Of a DNA stretch of 64,000 nt, positions 17,409-26,671 are shown piece after piece (the first letter of the stretch is position 1; each line of letters opens with the position of its first letter). The translations under genes and the position numbers were made by a program. The notes below the pieces were generated by a model that worked only from the letters and a program-made list of their open reading frames with translations, did no database searches and was not told where the DNA came from. Origin of the DNA: Flavobacteriales bacterium UBA6051 (lineage in GTDB: Bacteria > Bacteroidota > Bacteroidia > Flavobacteriales_D > Crocinitomicaceae); contig DIYP01000014.1 in the NCBI GenBank assembly GCA_002427735.1, positions 124,001 to 188,000 on the forward strand, given 5' to 3'.

Positions 17409-17927
17409 TCAGGGCAAATCCTTTCCCAGGATGTGGCGCATGGTTGTTTTACCTTCGGGAGATTTTTTTAGGTTTTCAAGAAAGAAAAGACTTTTTTCAA
17501 TGCGTTTATCAGAACTTTTCAATTGGAGTACCACATATATAATTGAGCGTTGCATACCCATTCTTAAAGCTTCAAATCGCTTTCTAGCCAAGTCATCTTG
17601 TCGGAGTGCCTCTTCGAATTCTTCAGGCACAACAAAACCATACTTTGAAAAGTCCTTTTCCAGTTCAATTATGACAGAATCTCCCAAATGAACGTCGAGT
17701 GTTTTCATCCGTTGCTTCGAAAGCGTTATGTAAGCCTCTCCATTTCCTAGAGAAACTGTACCGCCTTGCCACTTTACCTTATTGTTTACGGTAACATGAA
17801 AACGCTGGTTGTAGATAGACTTAGTATTTTCATCGGCAAAATCGCTAAGCTGTTCATCGCTTACCGTAATAAAATGCATTTTTAGTTTTTCTAAATAACC
17901 AATTTTCGATGGGAAGGTCTTCTTCAT
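17409..17927 (-). CDS. DUF1905 / YdeI-OmdA-like protein
   Basis: The 172-residue protein fits the two-part pattern of DUF1905 plus a YdeI/OmpD-associated (OmdA-like) C-terminus. A beta-barrel-like half contains FHVTVNNKVKWQGGTVSLG and YITLSKQRMKTLDVHLGDSV. A helical half has VPEEFEEALRQDDLARKRFEAL and KSPEGKTTMRHIL. Members are soluble proteins of unclear function; some have been linked to protection from bacteriocins or peptides. The ATG at 17927 is preferred to a TTG at 17933. It is read alone, downstream of the terminator that follows the von Willebrand gene. Confidence 0.65.
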   Translation of the reverse strand: MKKTFPSKIGYLEKLKMHFITVSDEQLSDFADENTKSIYNQRFHVTVNNKVKWQGGTVSLGNGEAYITLSKQRMKTLDVHLGDSVIIELEKDFSKYGFVVPEEFEEALRQDDLARKRFEALRMGMQRSIIYVVLQLKSSDKRIEKSLFFLENLKKSPEGKTTMRHILGKDLP

Positions 17928-17958
17928 ACTCAAGTATACATATTACGATTTGAAGCAC

Positions 17959-17992
17959 AAAAAAACGCCCTTCGCAATTTGCAAAGGGCGTT
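17959..17992 (-). terminator. Intrinsic terminator after the von Willebrand A gene
   Basis: AACGCCCTT (17964-17972) pairs with AAGGGCGTT (17984-17992). Inside, GCAA and TTGC pair beyond one mismatch. On the minus strand the stem runs straight into TTTTTTT. It ends the gene whose stop is at 18011 and separates it from the DUF1905-type gene. Confidence 0.88.
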
Positions 17993-18010
17993 CGAAACAT
18001 GAAAACTTAC

Positions 18011-19162
18011 TTACTCTTCATTCTGAGCTTCTTTTTCATATCCTATTTCCACAGCTTTTTCCATGAGGCTTGCATTTACTGAAGTACCGAAATCATCAAC
18101 TTCTAGTCCTGAAGCTGCGCGCTTTTTTCGTTCATCATCAATATAGGATTGTCTTGATTTGGCTAGTTTATTTATCTTTTCCTGGAAGCGCTCCCGGTCT
18201 AAACGCTTTTCTTCTAAAAGAGCTTCCTTCTCTTCTTTGGTTTTTCCCTGAAATTCTTCAGGCAGCTCCTCATCCTTCATTTTACTCAGATCGGCTGTTC
18301 CTTCATCTACTGCATCGATTAAATCCCACGAGGCATTTTTGTAAACTCCCTTTTTTGATTTAGCAATTGAACGCTCTGTTTTTACTGAAATGGCTTCCAT
18401 TTCCGCATTGCTATCTTCTTCCAGCTGCATGCTCTTTTTCTCGAGTCCAAGACTTCCGTAGCCATAGTATGTCCGATTCAGAGAATCATTGTACTTATTG
18501 ATGTCATCGTCATAAGGAGTGGCAATGTGTGCAATTTTTCGATCTGAATCAATGTTAAAATAGTCGCCTTTACTGCATGAAGCACCATCTTTCCAAAACT
18601 CCCGAACGCCTTGATCATAGTCGCCACAGTAGATGGTATTAATGAAAATTCCGCGGTCGGCAGCCTTTTGACATTCTATTTTATAGTCTACCGGTCCTTG
18701 AGCAAAGCTCTCGTTTCCTGCAATGTAAATCATTTTCAAATCGGTTGGAGAGGACGACCAATTGAGATCTGAAAGAGAACGTCCGATAACGGCTCCGCAA
18801 TATTCACTTCCACCATTCGTACGAAGAGCGAAAAGTTTCTGAGAGATGACGTCAAGGTCACTTGTCAATGCTAGTATTTGCTCAATGTAATTACTTGCTT
18901 GAGTCAGTCCGCTATTCCCATATTGATATAATGCAAATTGTATATCAGGTGTTTGACCACTGTATTGAAGGGAACTCACTTCATTTACGATATTCCAAAT
19001 CCTTGCTTTCGCTTGGTCTATGAGTCCGTCCATGCTACCGGATGTGTCGAATAGAATGGCTACTTGAACTTTTCTTGGATTCTCAGGTGGTCGAACCTGC
19101 TGTGCAACAGCATTAGCAAGTGTAAATGCGAATGCCGTTAAAATGATTATTGTCTTTTTCAT
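18011..19162 (-). CDS. Secreted von Willebrand factor A domain protein
   Basis: The 383-residue protein has an N-terminal signal peptide ending near residue 20 (NAVAQ). A vWA domain covers about residues 32-225, with the metal-ion-dependent adhesion motif DTSGSMD at 39-45 and a second element at IYIAGNESF. The last 150 residues are highly charged and helical (KEEKEALLEEKRLDRERFQEK), probably a coiled coil. Proteins of this kind are exported and bind partner proteins through a metal ion; the partner is unknown. No peptidase or transport signature was seen. It is monocistronic, with a strong terminator downstream. Confidence 0.8.
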   Translation of the reverse strand: MKKTIIILTAFAFTLANAVAQQVRPPENPRKVQVAILFDTSGSMDGLIDQAKARIWNIVNEVSSLQYSGQTPDIQFALYQYGNSGLTQASNYIEQILALTSDLDVISQKLFALRTNGGSEYCGAVIGRSLSDLNWSSSPTDLKMIYIAGNESFAQGPVDYKIECQKAADRGIFINTIYCGDYDQGVREFWKDGASCSKGDYFNIDSDRKIAHIATPYDDDINKYNDSLNRTYYGYGSLGLEKKSMQLEEDSNAEMEAISVKTERSIAKSKKGVYKNASWDLIDAVDEGTADLSKMKDEELPEEFQGKTKEEKEALLEEKRLDRERFQEKINKLAKSRQSYIDDERKKRAASGLEVDDFGTSVNASLMEKAVEIGYEKEAQNEE

Positions 19163-19373
19163 GTTTGCTGAATTTGTTGTTTGTCAAAGAACCGTACAAC
19201 ACTTTTTCAATTCGGTTCAATTTGAAACAAAAAATCCAACGTTTACAAGATAGTTTTCGTTTATTGGACAAACGGACTCACGGTTTCTTTAGGAATTGTA
19301 TGATCCACTTAAGTTTTAAGTATAGTATTGAAGACGTTGGTTGTTGTAAGACAATTGACAATGCCAAGTTAAG

Positions 19374-19405
19374 TTAAACGGCTGTTCCTGAGAGCAGCCG
19401 TTTAA
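19374..19405 (-). terminator. Hairpin at the end of the alpha/beta hydrolase gene
   Basis: TTAAACGGCTG (19374-19384) pairs perfectly with CAGCCGTTTAA (19395-19405), an 11-base-pair stem with a 10-base loop that includes the TAA stop of the minus-strand hydrolase. The T-run (19406-19410) lies on the plus-strand side, so it would terminate plus-strand transcription best; minus-strand use is possible but lacks a good T-run. The 19163-19373 stretch upstream of it holds no gene I can support. Confidence 0.6.
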
Positions 19406-20040
19406 TTTTTCATTTCGTTTGCTACAATTTCGGCTATTTCATCTGCTCGGTCTACGATCATGAAGTGACCTGCTCCCTGAATCCAATGGTTTATGTTTTT
19501 TGTCGGGGGAAGCATTTTATCATTTGTACCATGAATCCGAATTTCCGAATCAATTTTTGGGCTTTCCCAAAATAGAAGTGCGTTCATTGCCCAGCGTAAG
19601 AAAAATGGATCAGTATCCTTTAAAATTTCCTTTAATAATTCTTTATCCTCGTTTTTCACCACTCCAAATCTACGCTGCATGAAACGATTACCAGAAGTTA
19701 AAAATGAAGTAGGAGCTATTCTTTGAAGTGGGATATAGCGTCCCATTTTAAATTCAAAAGGAAGGTCTTTGTACCCTTTGTTAGTTGAAACTAAGAACAA
19801 ATGCTTTGGTTTTTTTAAGTGCGCAAATTCTGCAGCGACCATTCCACCGAAGGAAACACCGAGTAGGGCATAGTCATCGGGAAGTTCAGTCTTTTCGAAC
19901 AGCCGTTTTGCATAGCTCTTAACGCTTTCATTTCGTTGCGGAGGTATCCAAGGAATATGAACTAATTCAATCCCAGCTGGATGAAACTTCAAAAAAGCAC
20001 GATGATCAACGCCAAGACCACTAAGACAGTACAATTTCAT
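19402..20040 (-). CDS. Alpha/beta hydrolase
   Basis: A 212-residue cytoplasmic hydrolase with the nucleophile elbow GVSFGG (Ser63), an acid in HGTNDKMLPP and the histidine in GAGHFMIVDRADEI. The N-terminus LSGLGVDHRAF carries the oxyanion region. The cap region is short. Substrate unknown; esterases of this size act on small acyl esters or peptides. It follows the cco block on the same strand, 37 bases after the TauE/SafE gene, so it may be the last gene of that transcript, but no function in oxidase assembly is implied. Confidence 0.8.
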   Translation of the reverse strand: MKLYCLSGLGVDHRAFLKFHPAGIELVHIPWIPPQRNESVKSYAKRLFEKTELPDDYALLGVSFGGMVAAEFAHLKKPKHLFLVSTNKGYKDLPFEFKMGRYIPLQRIAPTSFLTSGNRFMQRRFGVVKNEDKELLKEILKDTDPFFLRWAMNALLFWESPKIDSEIRIHGTNDKMLPPTKNINHWIQGAGHFMIVDRADEIAEIVANEMKN

Positions 20041-20077
20041 TGATATTGGAATTATCGAAAGCTAAGCATTATACTTT

Positions 20078-20839
20078 TCATTCGCAATCCTCAGCTTGGT
20101 GGCAACAACTCATTTCTACTTCGGTAGTGGGTATGTCGCCCTCCAAAGTTTGTGGTTGCTCTACCATATTGACTTGTGGGCTCAGGTATGGTATATTAAG
20201 GTTCATTCCTCTAAGTACGATTAGTACCCCGACCAACGTAAGAAGATAGGGCACTGCTTTGGCCATTTTTTGTCTGGTGGTTCCTTTAATTTTGTTTGCA
20301 ATAAAGGTGACGGCAATCATTGCGGGTAATGTCCCAATTCCGAAAGCCACCATTGCAAGTCCACTTTGGATAAAGTTTCCGGTCAGAATTGCATTTAAGA
20401 GTGCGGCGAAAACCATTCCACACGGTAGAAGTCCATTAAGATTACCAAGTAGGAATAAGCGAAATGGAGACTTTGATTTTAGAATTTTTCCAAGTCCCTT
20501 ATTCAAAAATGATTGTATTTTCAGTCCAGGTACTTGTCCATTAAATAAGCGTCTAAAATACTTTCTCCAGGCAAAAAGAATAAGGCCAATACCTGCGGCA
20601 ATGCTTAGCCATTGTAATACTCCAATTGTATGAATTGTGAGTCCAATGGAACCGACTATTAAGCCGAGGATAAAATAGGTGAGGATGCGACCAAAGTTGT
20701 ACTGAAGAGATCCGGAAAGAATGGTCAGATTGTTTTTTCTATTTACGGGAATGGCCATGGCGATGGGTCCACACATACCAATACAATGAAGGTTAGATGT
20801 GAGTCCAAGTATAAATCCAGTAAATAAGAATAGCTCCAT
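20078..20839 (-). CDS. TauE/SafE (DsbD_2-like) membrane protein of the cbb3 assembly cluster
   Basis: The 253-residue protein has about six transmembrane helices. The N-terminal SNLHCIGMCGP motif is typical of the sulfite exporter TauE/SafE-type proteins (DsbD_2 domain) that sit beside cco genes in many bacteria. Helix 4 holds GNLNGLLPCGMVF, a second Cys-containing motif. These proteins are thought to help handle copper or thiols for cbb3 oxidase assembly; this is inferred from family and position. The C-terminal tail is rich in metal ligands (SCCHQAEDCE). Its ATG overlaps the ccoH stop by one base (TAATG). Confidence 0.82.
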   Translation of the reverse strand: MELFLFTGFILGLTSNLHCIGMCGPIAMAIPVNRKNNLTILSGSLQYNFGRILTYFILGLIVGSIGLTIHTIGVLQWLSIAAGIGLILFAWRKYFRRLFNGQVPGLKIQSFLNKGLGKILKSKSPFRLFLLGNLNGLLPCGMVFAALLNAILTGNFIQSGLAMVAFGIGTLPAMIAVTFIANKIKGTTRQKMAKAVPYLLTLVGVLIVLRGMNLNIPYLSPQVNMVEQPQTLEGDIPTTEVEMSCCHQAEDCE

Positions 20840-21261
20840 TAGATGTAAATTTCTTTTTTCTGCAGGTAGTTTTTTCCTTCAATGCTGTAAGAAAGCTCGG
20901 CGTTATAAATGCCTTGTACTAGTTCGTTCTTATCAACCATAAAGGTTTTAGTTCCTTCAATAGAGTAGAGCTTATCCTCTTTTTGATTATCTGGCCGTTT
21001 AAGCATCAGTTGGGCTTGTGAAAAATTATGCTCTGCATCGAACTCTACAATCAGATGCGTTTCTGACAATGAAACTTCTGGTCTGATCTTGAGCTCATTA
21101 ACATTATTTAATGATGTTATTTCTTCTTCGTAGGCAATTTCTCGCTGATAATAATCTTCACTTTCTAAGTCGACCTTATGCGAGAAGAATCCAACTACCA
21201 TCACGACGATAAAGACGATAAATAAGCCGAGTGCCAATGCAATTCCTTTTCCCCAATTCAT
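20839..21261 (-). CDS. ccoH: Cytochrome cbb3 oxidase assembly protein CcoH/FixH
   Basis: The 140-residue protein has a single N-terminal transmembrane helix (ALALGLFIVFIVVMVVGFFS, residues ~7-26) and an immunoglobulin-like periplasmic domain typical of FixH/CcoH. The DLESEDYYQREIAYEEEI segment after the helix is a family mark. CcoH binds CcoN and is needed for early assembly of cbb3 oxidase in the inner membrane. It lies between ccoG, 10 bases upstream, and the TauE/SafE gene, with which it overlaps. Confidence 0.9.
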   Translation of the reverse strand: MNWGKGIALALGLFIVFIVVMVVGFFSHKVDLESEDYYQREIAYEEEITSLNNVNELKIRPEVSLSETHLIVEFDAEHNFSQAQLMLKRPDNQKEDKLYSIEGTKTFMVDKNELVQGIYNAELSYSIEGKNYLQKKEIYI

Positions 21262-21271
21262 ATCATTTATA

Positions 21272-22690
21272 TTAAATCATTGGACCAATTAATTTGGTTT
21301 CAACGCGTTGTATTTCTTTTCCATTACCATATACATATATGGTGATTGTTTTTGAGCCTTTATTTAATTCACTAATTGGGAATCGTATGATAAAGCGCTC
21401 ACTTAACTCGTTTTCTTCTTTGAGTTCTAGTCCGTTCGAAGTGAGTTCGATATTTGCGTTATCATTGTCAGACTTCAGTTCAATTTTGTAATTGTTCTGT
21501 GTTTTGTTCATTACCTCAATTTGGAAACTATTGCTAATCATTCCATCTTGAGTCACTTGATACATTGTACCTCGGTTACGGAATATTTTCGTTTCAAAAT
21601 CATTCCGTGTAATCAACAATGTTACCAGAACACCTATCATGGCAGCGAGTAAAATTGTATAGGCTTTTACTCGGCGTGTCCATTGGAAACGACTTCCAGT
21701 TTTAATTCCATTTTCAGAAACGAATCGTATGAGTCCTTTTTCAAGTCCAACGCTGTCCATCATATGATCACAAGCGTCAATGCAGGCTGTACAGTTGACA
21801 CATTCCAACTGCGTTCCATGCCGAATATCGATTCCTGTGGGACAGACATGAACACATTGCCCACAGTCGATACAGTCTCCTTTACCACTGGCAGATCTGT
21901 CTTCATTCTTTTTAAACTTTGCTCTCTCTTCACCACGTTTGTGGTCGTACGCTACTACCATAGAGTTAGGATCCAAAAGAACACCTTGAAGCCTTCCGTA
22001 TGGACAAATCGTTGTACACACTTGTTCACGTAGAAACGCGAAAACAAGATAGAAAACAGTTGTAAAGACAATAATGGCTATAAAACCACCCATATGTTCT
22101 CCGATTGGATCTGTTTGAATTTTCCAGAGTTCTTCCGATCCAATTATGTAGGCTAAGAAAGTATTGGCAATCAGAAACGAGATAAGCCAAAAGACAGTAT
22201 GTTTCAGTGTCTTTTTGAAAATTTTCTTACCTGTCCATGGCGCTTTGTTTAGCTTTTTTTGATGCGTCCAATCACCTTCAATCGCGTATTCGATTCGTCG
22301 GAATACCATTTCCATAAAAATCGTTTGCGGGCACACCCACCCACAGAAAAGTCGACCATAAATGATGGTGAATAGAATAATAAAAACAACACCAATAATC
22401 ATCGCAATGGCGAACAGGTATAAATCCTGAGGCCAAAAAACCTTTCCAAAGATTACGAACTTTCGTTCGAAAATATTGAAGAGCAATGATTGATGACCGT
22501 TAATATAAACGTGCGGAGCACCAAACAAAACGATCAATAGAAAGTAGCTTACAATCTTACGGTACTTGTAGAATCTTCCCTGTGGTTTTTTAGGGTAAAC
22601 CCATTTTCGACTACCATCCTGATTGACAGTTGAGATACTGTCTCTAAACTGTTCCTCATCACCTCTAACTTCATCTTCTAATTCTGCCAT
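21272..22690 (-). CDS. ccoG: Cytochrome cbb3 oxidase accessory polyferredoxin CcoG (RdxA/FixG)
   Basis: The 472-residue membrane protein has about five transmembrane helices and a cytoplasmic ferredoxin domain with two 4Fe-4S motifs: DCIDCGQCVHVCPTGIDIR and the following ECVNCTACIDACD. Further cysteines occur in the membrane part (YGRLFCGWVCPQTIF and EQVCTTICPYGRLQ). CcoG reduces or delivers copper to CcoN during assembly of the cbb3 oxidase. The C-terminal 120 residues form an Ig-like FixG_C domain. It is 62 bases after ccoP and 10 bases before ccoH. Confidence 0.94.
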   Translation of the reverse strand: MAELEDEVRGDEEQFRDSISTVNQDGSRKWVYPKKPQGRFYKYRKIVSYFLLIVLFGAPHVYINGHQSLLFNIFERKFVIFGKVFWPQDLYLFAIAMIIGVVFIILFTIIYGRLFCGWVCPQTIFMEMVFRRIEYAIEGDWTHQKKLNKAPWTGKKIFKKTLKHTVFWLISFLIANTFLAYIIGSEELWKIQTDPIGEHMGGFIAIIVFTTVFYLVFAFLREQVCTTICPYGRLQGVLLDPNSMVVAYDHKRGEERAKFKKNEDRSASGKGDCIDCGQCVHVCPTGIDIRHGTQLECVNCTACIDACDHMMDSVGLEKGLIRFVSENGIKTGSRFQWTRRVKAYTILLAAMIGVLVTLLITRNDFETKIFRNRGTMYQVTQDGMISNSFQIEVMNKTQNNYKIELKSDNDNANIELTSNGLELKEENELSERFIIRFPISELNKGSKTITIYVYGNGKEIQRVETKLIGPMI

Positions 22691-22752
22691 TTGGTCTTGA
22701 TATTTTGAAGTTTTAAGTTAGTGAATAGTGGTTGGTTCGTTTGTCACCAATG

Positions 22753-24162
22753 TTACTTTTCAACAATGTCCCCTTGCGGTGCAAGCCCCCCTTCAACTTC
22801 TTCTAAAGAAATCACGAAAGAAGCTACCTGCTGGAGCTGAACCGGATTTAGTATCGATTCATGTTCCTGCATTCCGTTTGGAGTACCGTATTTGATAGTC
22901 GTGAAAACATCTTTGATATCATATCCATAGATCCAAGTGTCGTCGCCAAGGTTCGGACAAGAGTTTCCTTGCCCTTCATTTCCATGACATACAGCACACT
23001 TCATCTCAAAAATTGCCTTCCCTGCTGCAATATCAGAAGCCTCTGTCATTAATGTAACGTTTGATTCGTCTACATTCATTGCCATCTTTTCTAAATATGC
23101 ATCAATCTCTACTTGTGCTGCAGCAACGTCTTTTTCGTACGCAGTAATTTGTAAATCTCCTGTTTTTAAAATGTGGTAATTAAAGAGATAAATGACAGCA
23201 AATCCAATGGTTGCATAGAATCCCCATACCCACCACGGCGGAAGATTATTGTCTAATTCTTTGATTCCATCATATTCGTGGTGCAACAAAATCGTATGTT
23301 CTTCCTCAATCGGAACGGCATCCGTGAGTACTTTGTTCATTTTTCGTTGCTTGCGCTTAGAAAGCTTTCGTTTTTGATAGTATTCAGGTCGAACGATTGC
23401 TGCAATTTCAAGGAACAATCTTCTGAAGTGCAATACTAAAAAGAGCATAGCAATATTGATGAACGCAAGAATATAAAGATCTCCATCCTCCACAAGTAAC
23501 CAAGGTGCTTCAGGGTCTACTCCTGGACCAACAAATTGTAGGGCATAGCTATTACTCGTTGCTGCAATAGTCCCAAATACACCAACGATGGCTAAAATGG
23601 TTTTAGCAGCTTTCGCATTACTTTCTTTGAGTTTCTTATTCTGTAGTTTCACAAATGTTTTTGTAGTTCCAGAAAGAACAAGAATTGCTATAAGTTGAAG
23701 GATAATTCCCAGAATTAGAAAGTAAAAACGTGTGAGGTTCTTTTCGTAATTCGGAACGTAAACTGTTGCTACTTCGCCATCTACAGGTGGTTCGTTAGTT
23801 TCCACTGGTGGAACATAGTTATCAACGTAACTCAAAATTGCATCAATTTCTTCGTTGGTTACTTCCTGAGGTGTCATCGCTGTTGGACTGTAATTTTTCA
23901 CCTCATTAGCCATTTTACTCTCACCAGAAGCGATGAGCGCTTCGGAATTTTGAACCCAGCGATATAGGAGCTCTGCTTCACCTGCGTCTGCCCACTTGGC
24001 TTGAACACCTTTTAGGTTTGGACCGGTACCGTCTTTCTCCAACATGTGGCATACGTTACACTTTGCCTTAAACAATCCTTCTCCGTCCTGTGCAAAAGTC
24101 AAGCTTGCAACAAACGTGATTGCTATGAGTAGTAAACTATTTCTTAAGCTTTTCATATTCAT
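22753..24162 (-). CDS. ccoP: Cytochrome cbb3 oxidase subunit CcoP, with extra N-terminal cytochrome c domain
   Basis: The 469-residue protein starts with a signal peptide (cleavage near residue 25, SLTFAQ), followed by a cytochrome c domain with heme motif CNVCH at 35-39. Next come three transmembrane helices (about 140-160, 185-205 and 235-255), a FixP_N-type helix (WWVWGFYATIGFAVIYLFNYHIL), and a second cytochrome c domain with CAVCH near residue 390. The two c-type hemes thus flank the membrane part instead of lying in tandem at the C-terminus as in Proteobacteria. The subunit carries electrons to CcoO. I start at 24162 (ATG); the frame is open 16 codons further, but the signal peptide argues for 24162 or 24156. 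Confidence 0.92.
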   Translation of the reverse strand: MNMKSLRNSLLLIAITFVASLTFAQDGEGLFKAKCNVCHMLEKDGTGPNLKGVQAKWADAGEAELLYRWVQNSEALIASGESKMANEVKNYSPTAMTPQEVTNEEIDAILSYVDNYVPPVETNEPPVDGEVATVYVPNYEKNLTRFYFLILGIILQLIAILVLSGTTKTFVKLQNKKLKESNAKAAKTILAIVGVFGTIAATSNSYALQFVGPGVDPEAPWLLVEDGDLYILAFINIAMLFLVLHFRRLFLEIAAIVRPEYYQKRKLSKRKQRKMNKVLTDAVPIEEEHTILLHHEYDGIKELDNNLPPWWVWGFYATIGFAVIYLFNYHILKTGDLQITAYEKDVAAAQVEIDAYLEKMAMNVDESNVTLMTEASDIAAGKAIFEMKCAVCHGNEGQGNSCPNLGDDTWIYGYDIKDVFTTIKYGTPNGMQEHESILNPVQLQQVASFVISLEEVEGGLAPQGDIVEK

Positions 24163-24181
24163 GCATTTATTATCGTGAGAG

Positions 24182-24382
24182 TTAATCTTGTAGGTGAATG
24201 TCTTCTGCATTCTGGTCGTCTTCCAACGGAATAGAACTCAGTTTTTGAACTTCACTTTTTTTCATGCGAACCACGTACGTTATTACAAGTGCGAAGAACA
24301 ACACGAAGATGAGTAGGGATAGAATTGGGTAAATCTCAATTCCGTCAATTCCTGTTAAGTTGTGCTTGATAAATCGTAACAT
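24182..24382 (-). CDS. ccoQ: Cytochrome cbb3 oxidase subunit CcoQ
   Basis: The 66-residue protein has a single transmembrane helix (LSLLIFVLFFALVITYVVRM) followed by a short acidic cytoplasmic tail, as in CcoQ/FixQ. CcoQ stabilises the oxidase complex and is not catalytic. It lies 3 bases after the ccoNO fusion and 19 bases before ccoP, in the expected operon position. Confidence 0.85.
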   Translation of the reverse strand: MLRFIKHNLTGIDGIEIYPILSLLIFVLFFALVITYVVRMKKSEVQKLSSIPLEDDQNAEDIHLQD

Positions 24383-24385
24383 GGT

Positions 24386-26671
24386 TTATTGGTTTTGATT
24401 GGTTAATGAATCTGCGTCTTGAACATTGTCAGCGTCTGCTTCATCAATGTTTTCGTCTGATGACTCTGTCTGAGCTGGCATTGCTTCTTCTACTTCTGCA
24501 TCGGCTTTGATGTCAGTTCCCAGGCGCTGTAAGTATGCGATAAGCGCTATGAGTCGTTTATTCTTCAATTCATCAATTTTGCCTTGACGATCATATGTTT
24601 TGGCTAGCTCTTCAGGAAGGTTTTTGATGATGTTATCAACAATGTCTTCTGTTATTAAAAGAGCTTGTGCCTCTGCATTTGCTTTTGCCTCTTTTTCGAA
24701 TCCTTCTTCGTAAGGAACGCCAAGTGTGCGCATTGCATTAATCTTTGCTTCCATCAAGGTTAAGTCCATATCATACTCTGCAAGCCATGGATAAGCGGGC
24801 ATGATAGAGTGTTGCGAAACTTCTTTTGGTCGAATCATATGTTCGTAGTGCCACATATTGTTACGCTTACCTCCTTCACGAGCGAGGTCCGGTCCGGTAC
24901 GTTTAGAACCCCATTGGAATGGATGGTCATAAACGAACTCTCCAGACTTCGAGTATTCACCATAACGTGCTGTTTCGAAGCGCAGCGGTCGAATCATTTG
25001 TGAATGACAGTTGTAACATCCTTCAGAGACATACACATCTCTACCTTCCAGTTCAAGTGGAGTGTATGGTTGCACGCTAGCGATTGTAGGAACATTGCTT
25101 TCTACAATCATGGTTGGAATAATCTCTACGAGTCCACCAATCGCTACAACTACTATACTCACGATCATGAAACGAACAGGACGCTTTTCAATGGCTCTGT
25201 GCCAATATGCTTTTCCAATTACTTTAGCCGCTACAGTTCTCATGTTAGCTGCTTCAGCTTCCTCATTTGCAAGGAAGTTTCCAGATCGAGCCGTCTTGAT
25301 GAGGTTATAGAACATCATTACTGCACCAACAATGAATAGAAGACCTCCAATAGCACGTAAAATATAGTACGGAGTCAAGTTCGTAACAGTATCTAAGAAC
25401 TCTGGATTTGCAAGCGTTCCATCAGGGTTGAAATCTTGCCACATTAATCCTTGTACGAAACCGGCGATGTACATTGGGATCGCGTAAAGGATAATTCCTA
25501 ACGTTGCAATCCAGAAATGTTGATTCGCTAATTTCTTAGAGTAAAGCTTAACACGGAACATTTTTGGGAATAGCCAGTAGAGCATACCGAATGTGAACAT
25601 CCCGTTCCATCCAAGGCCTCCAACGTGTACATGGGCAATTGTCCAGTCAGTAAAGTGGGATAGCATATTGACATTCTTCAAAGAGAGCAATGGTCCTTCA
25701 AAAGTTGCCATACCGTAACAAGTCAAGGCTACAACCATGAACTTCAACATTACATCATCACGAACTCTATCCCATGCACCTCTTAGTGTTAGAAGTCCAT
25801 TGAGCATACCTCCCCAAGATGGTGCAATCAACATTACGGAGAAAACAACACCAAGGCTTTGTGCCCAATCAGGAAGAGAAGTATATAAAAGGTGGTGTGG
25901 TCCTGCCCAGATATAGATGAAGATCAAGGCCCAGAAGTGAACAATTGATAAACGATATGAATATACTGGTCGATTCGCTGCTTTTGGAACAAAGTAGTAC
26001 ATTAAACCTAAGTACGGTGTGGTCAAGAAGAAGGCGACCGCATTATGTCCATACCACCATTGTACCAATGCATCCTGTACTCCGGCGTACCATGAGTAAC
26101 TCTTTAGGAATGAGATTGGTAGTTCAAATGAGTTGAAAATGTGAAGAATGGCTACGGTCACAAACGTTGCGATGTAGAACCAAATGGCAACATACATATG
26201 CTTAACACGACGGGTAAAGATGGTCGCAAACATGTTGAATCCAAAGACAACCCATAGTAATGTGATCAGAATATCAATCCACCATTCCAACTCTGCATAT
26301 TCTTTACCTGTTGTTATTCCAAATGGAAGTGTTGCTACAGCACAAAGAATAATGAACTGCCATCCCCAGAAATTGATATTACTGAGTTTGTCACTCCACA
26401 TACGCGTTTTTAGAAGGCGTTGTAGCGAGTAATAAACCCCCATAAAAATTCCGTTTCCGACAAATGCGAAAATCACCGCATTGGTATGCAGTGGTCGAAT
26501 TCTACCAAAGGAAAGGAAACTGAATCCCAGATAATTATTAAAAAATTCTGGAAATGCTAGCTGGCACGCAACGATCAATCCGACCAACATTCCAATGATC
26601 CCCCAGATTATTGTAGCGTACGCAAAATTCCGGACAATTTTATTGTCGTAACTAAACTTCTGTACTTCCAT
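24386..26671 (-). CDS. ccoN-ccoO: Cytochrome cbb3 oxidase, fused subunits CcoN and CcoO
   Basis: The 761-residue protein joins the CcoN catalytic subunit (about residues 1-480, twelve transmembrane helices, heme-copper ligands in WWYGHNAVAFFLTTPYLG and the TDWTIAHVHVG region) to a CcoO monoheme cytochrome (heme motif CYNCHSQMIRP at about 552-562). The oxidase reduces oxygen to water with high affinity and pumps protons. The fusion of CcoN and CcoO is a known feature of Bacteroidota. I start at 26671 (MEVQKFSYDNKIV), which overlaps ccoS by 20 bases, because the upstream residues are not conserved; an ATG at 26707 is the alternative. The tail is acidic and of low complexity. Confidence 0.94.
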   Translation of the reverse strand: MEVQKFSYDNKIVRNFAYATIIWGIIGMLVGLIVACQLAFPEFFNNYLGFSFLSFGRIRPLHTNAVIFAFVGNGIFMGVYYSLQRLLKTRMWSDKLSNINFWGWQFIILCAVATLPFGITTGKEYAELEWWIDILITLLWVVFGFNMFATIFTRRVKHMYVAIWFYIATFVTVAILHIFNSFELPISFLKSYSWYAGVQDALVQWWYGHNAVAFFLTTPYLGLMYYFVPKAANRPVYSYRLSIVHFWALIFIYIWAGPHHLLYTSLPDWAQSLGVVFSVMLIAPSWGGMLNGLLTLRGAWDRVRDDVMLKFMVVALTCYGMATFEGPLLSLKNVNMLSHFTDWTIAHVHVGGLGWNGMFTFGMLYWLFPKMFRVKLYSKKLANQHFWIATLGIILYAIPMYIAGFVQGLMWQDFNPDGTLANPEFLDTVTNLTPYYILRAIGGLLFIVGAVMMFYNLIKTARSGNFLANEEAEAANMRTVAAKVIGKAYWHRAIEKRPVRFMIVSIVVVAIGGLVEIIPTMIVESNVPTIASVQPYTPLELEGRDVYVSEGCYNCHSQMIRPLRFETARYGEYSKSGEFVYDHPFQWGSKRTGPDLAREGGKRNNMWHYEHMIRPKEVSQHSIMPAYPWLAEYDMDLTLMEAKINAMRTLGVPYEEGFEKEAKANAEAQALLITEDIVDNIIKNLPEELAKTYDRQGKIDELKNKRLIALIAYLQRLGTDIKADAEVEEAMPAQTESSDENIDEADADNVQDADSLTNQNQ

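Noticed and set aside
19150..19377. 75-residue plus-strand frame between the von Willebrand and hydrolase genes
   Set aside because: It has no promoter box or recognisable domain, starts inside the von Willebrand gene and looks like intergenic noise.
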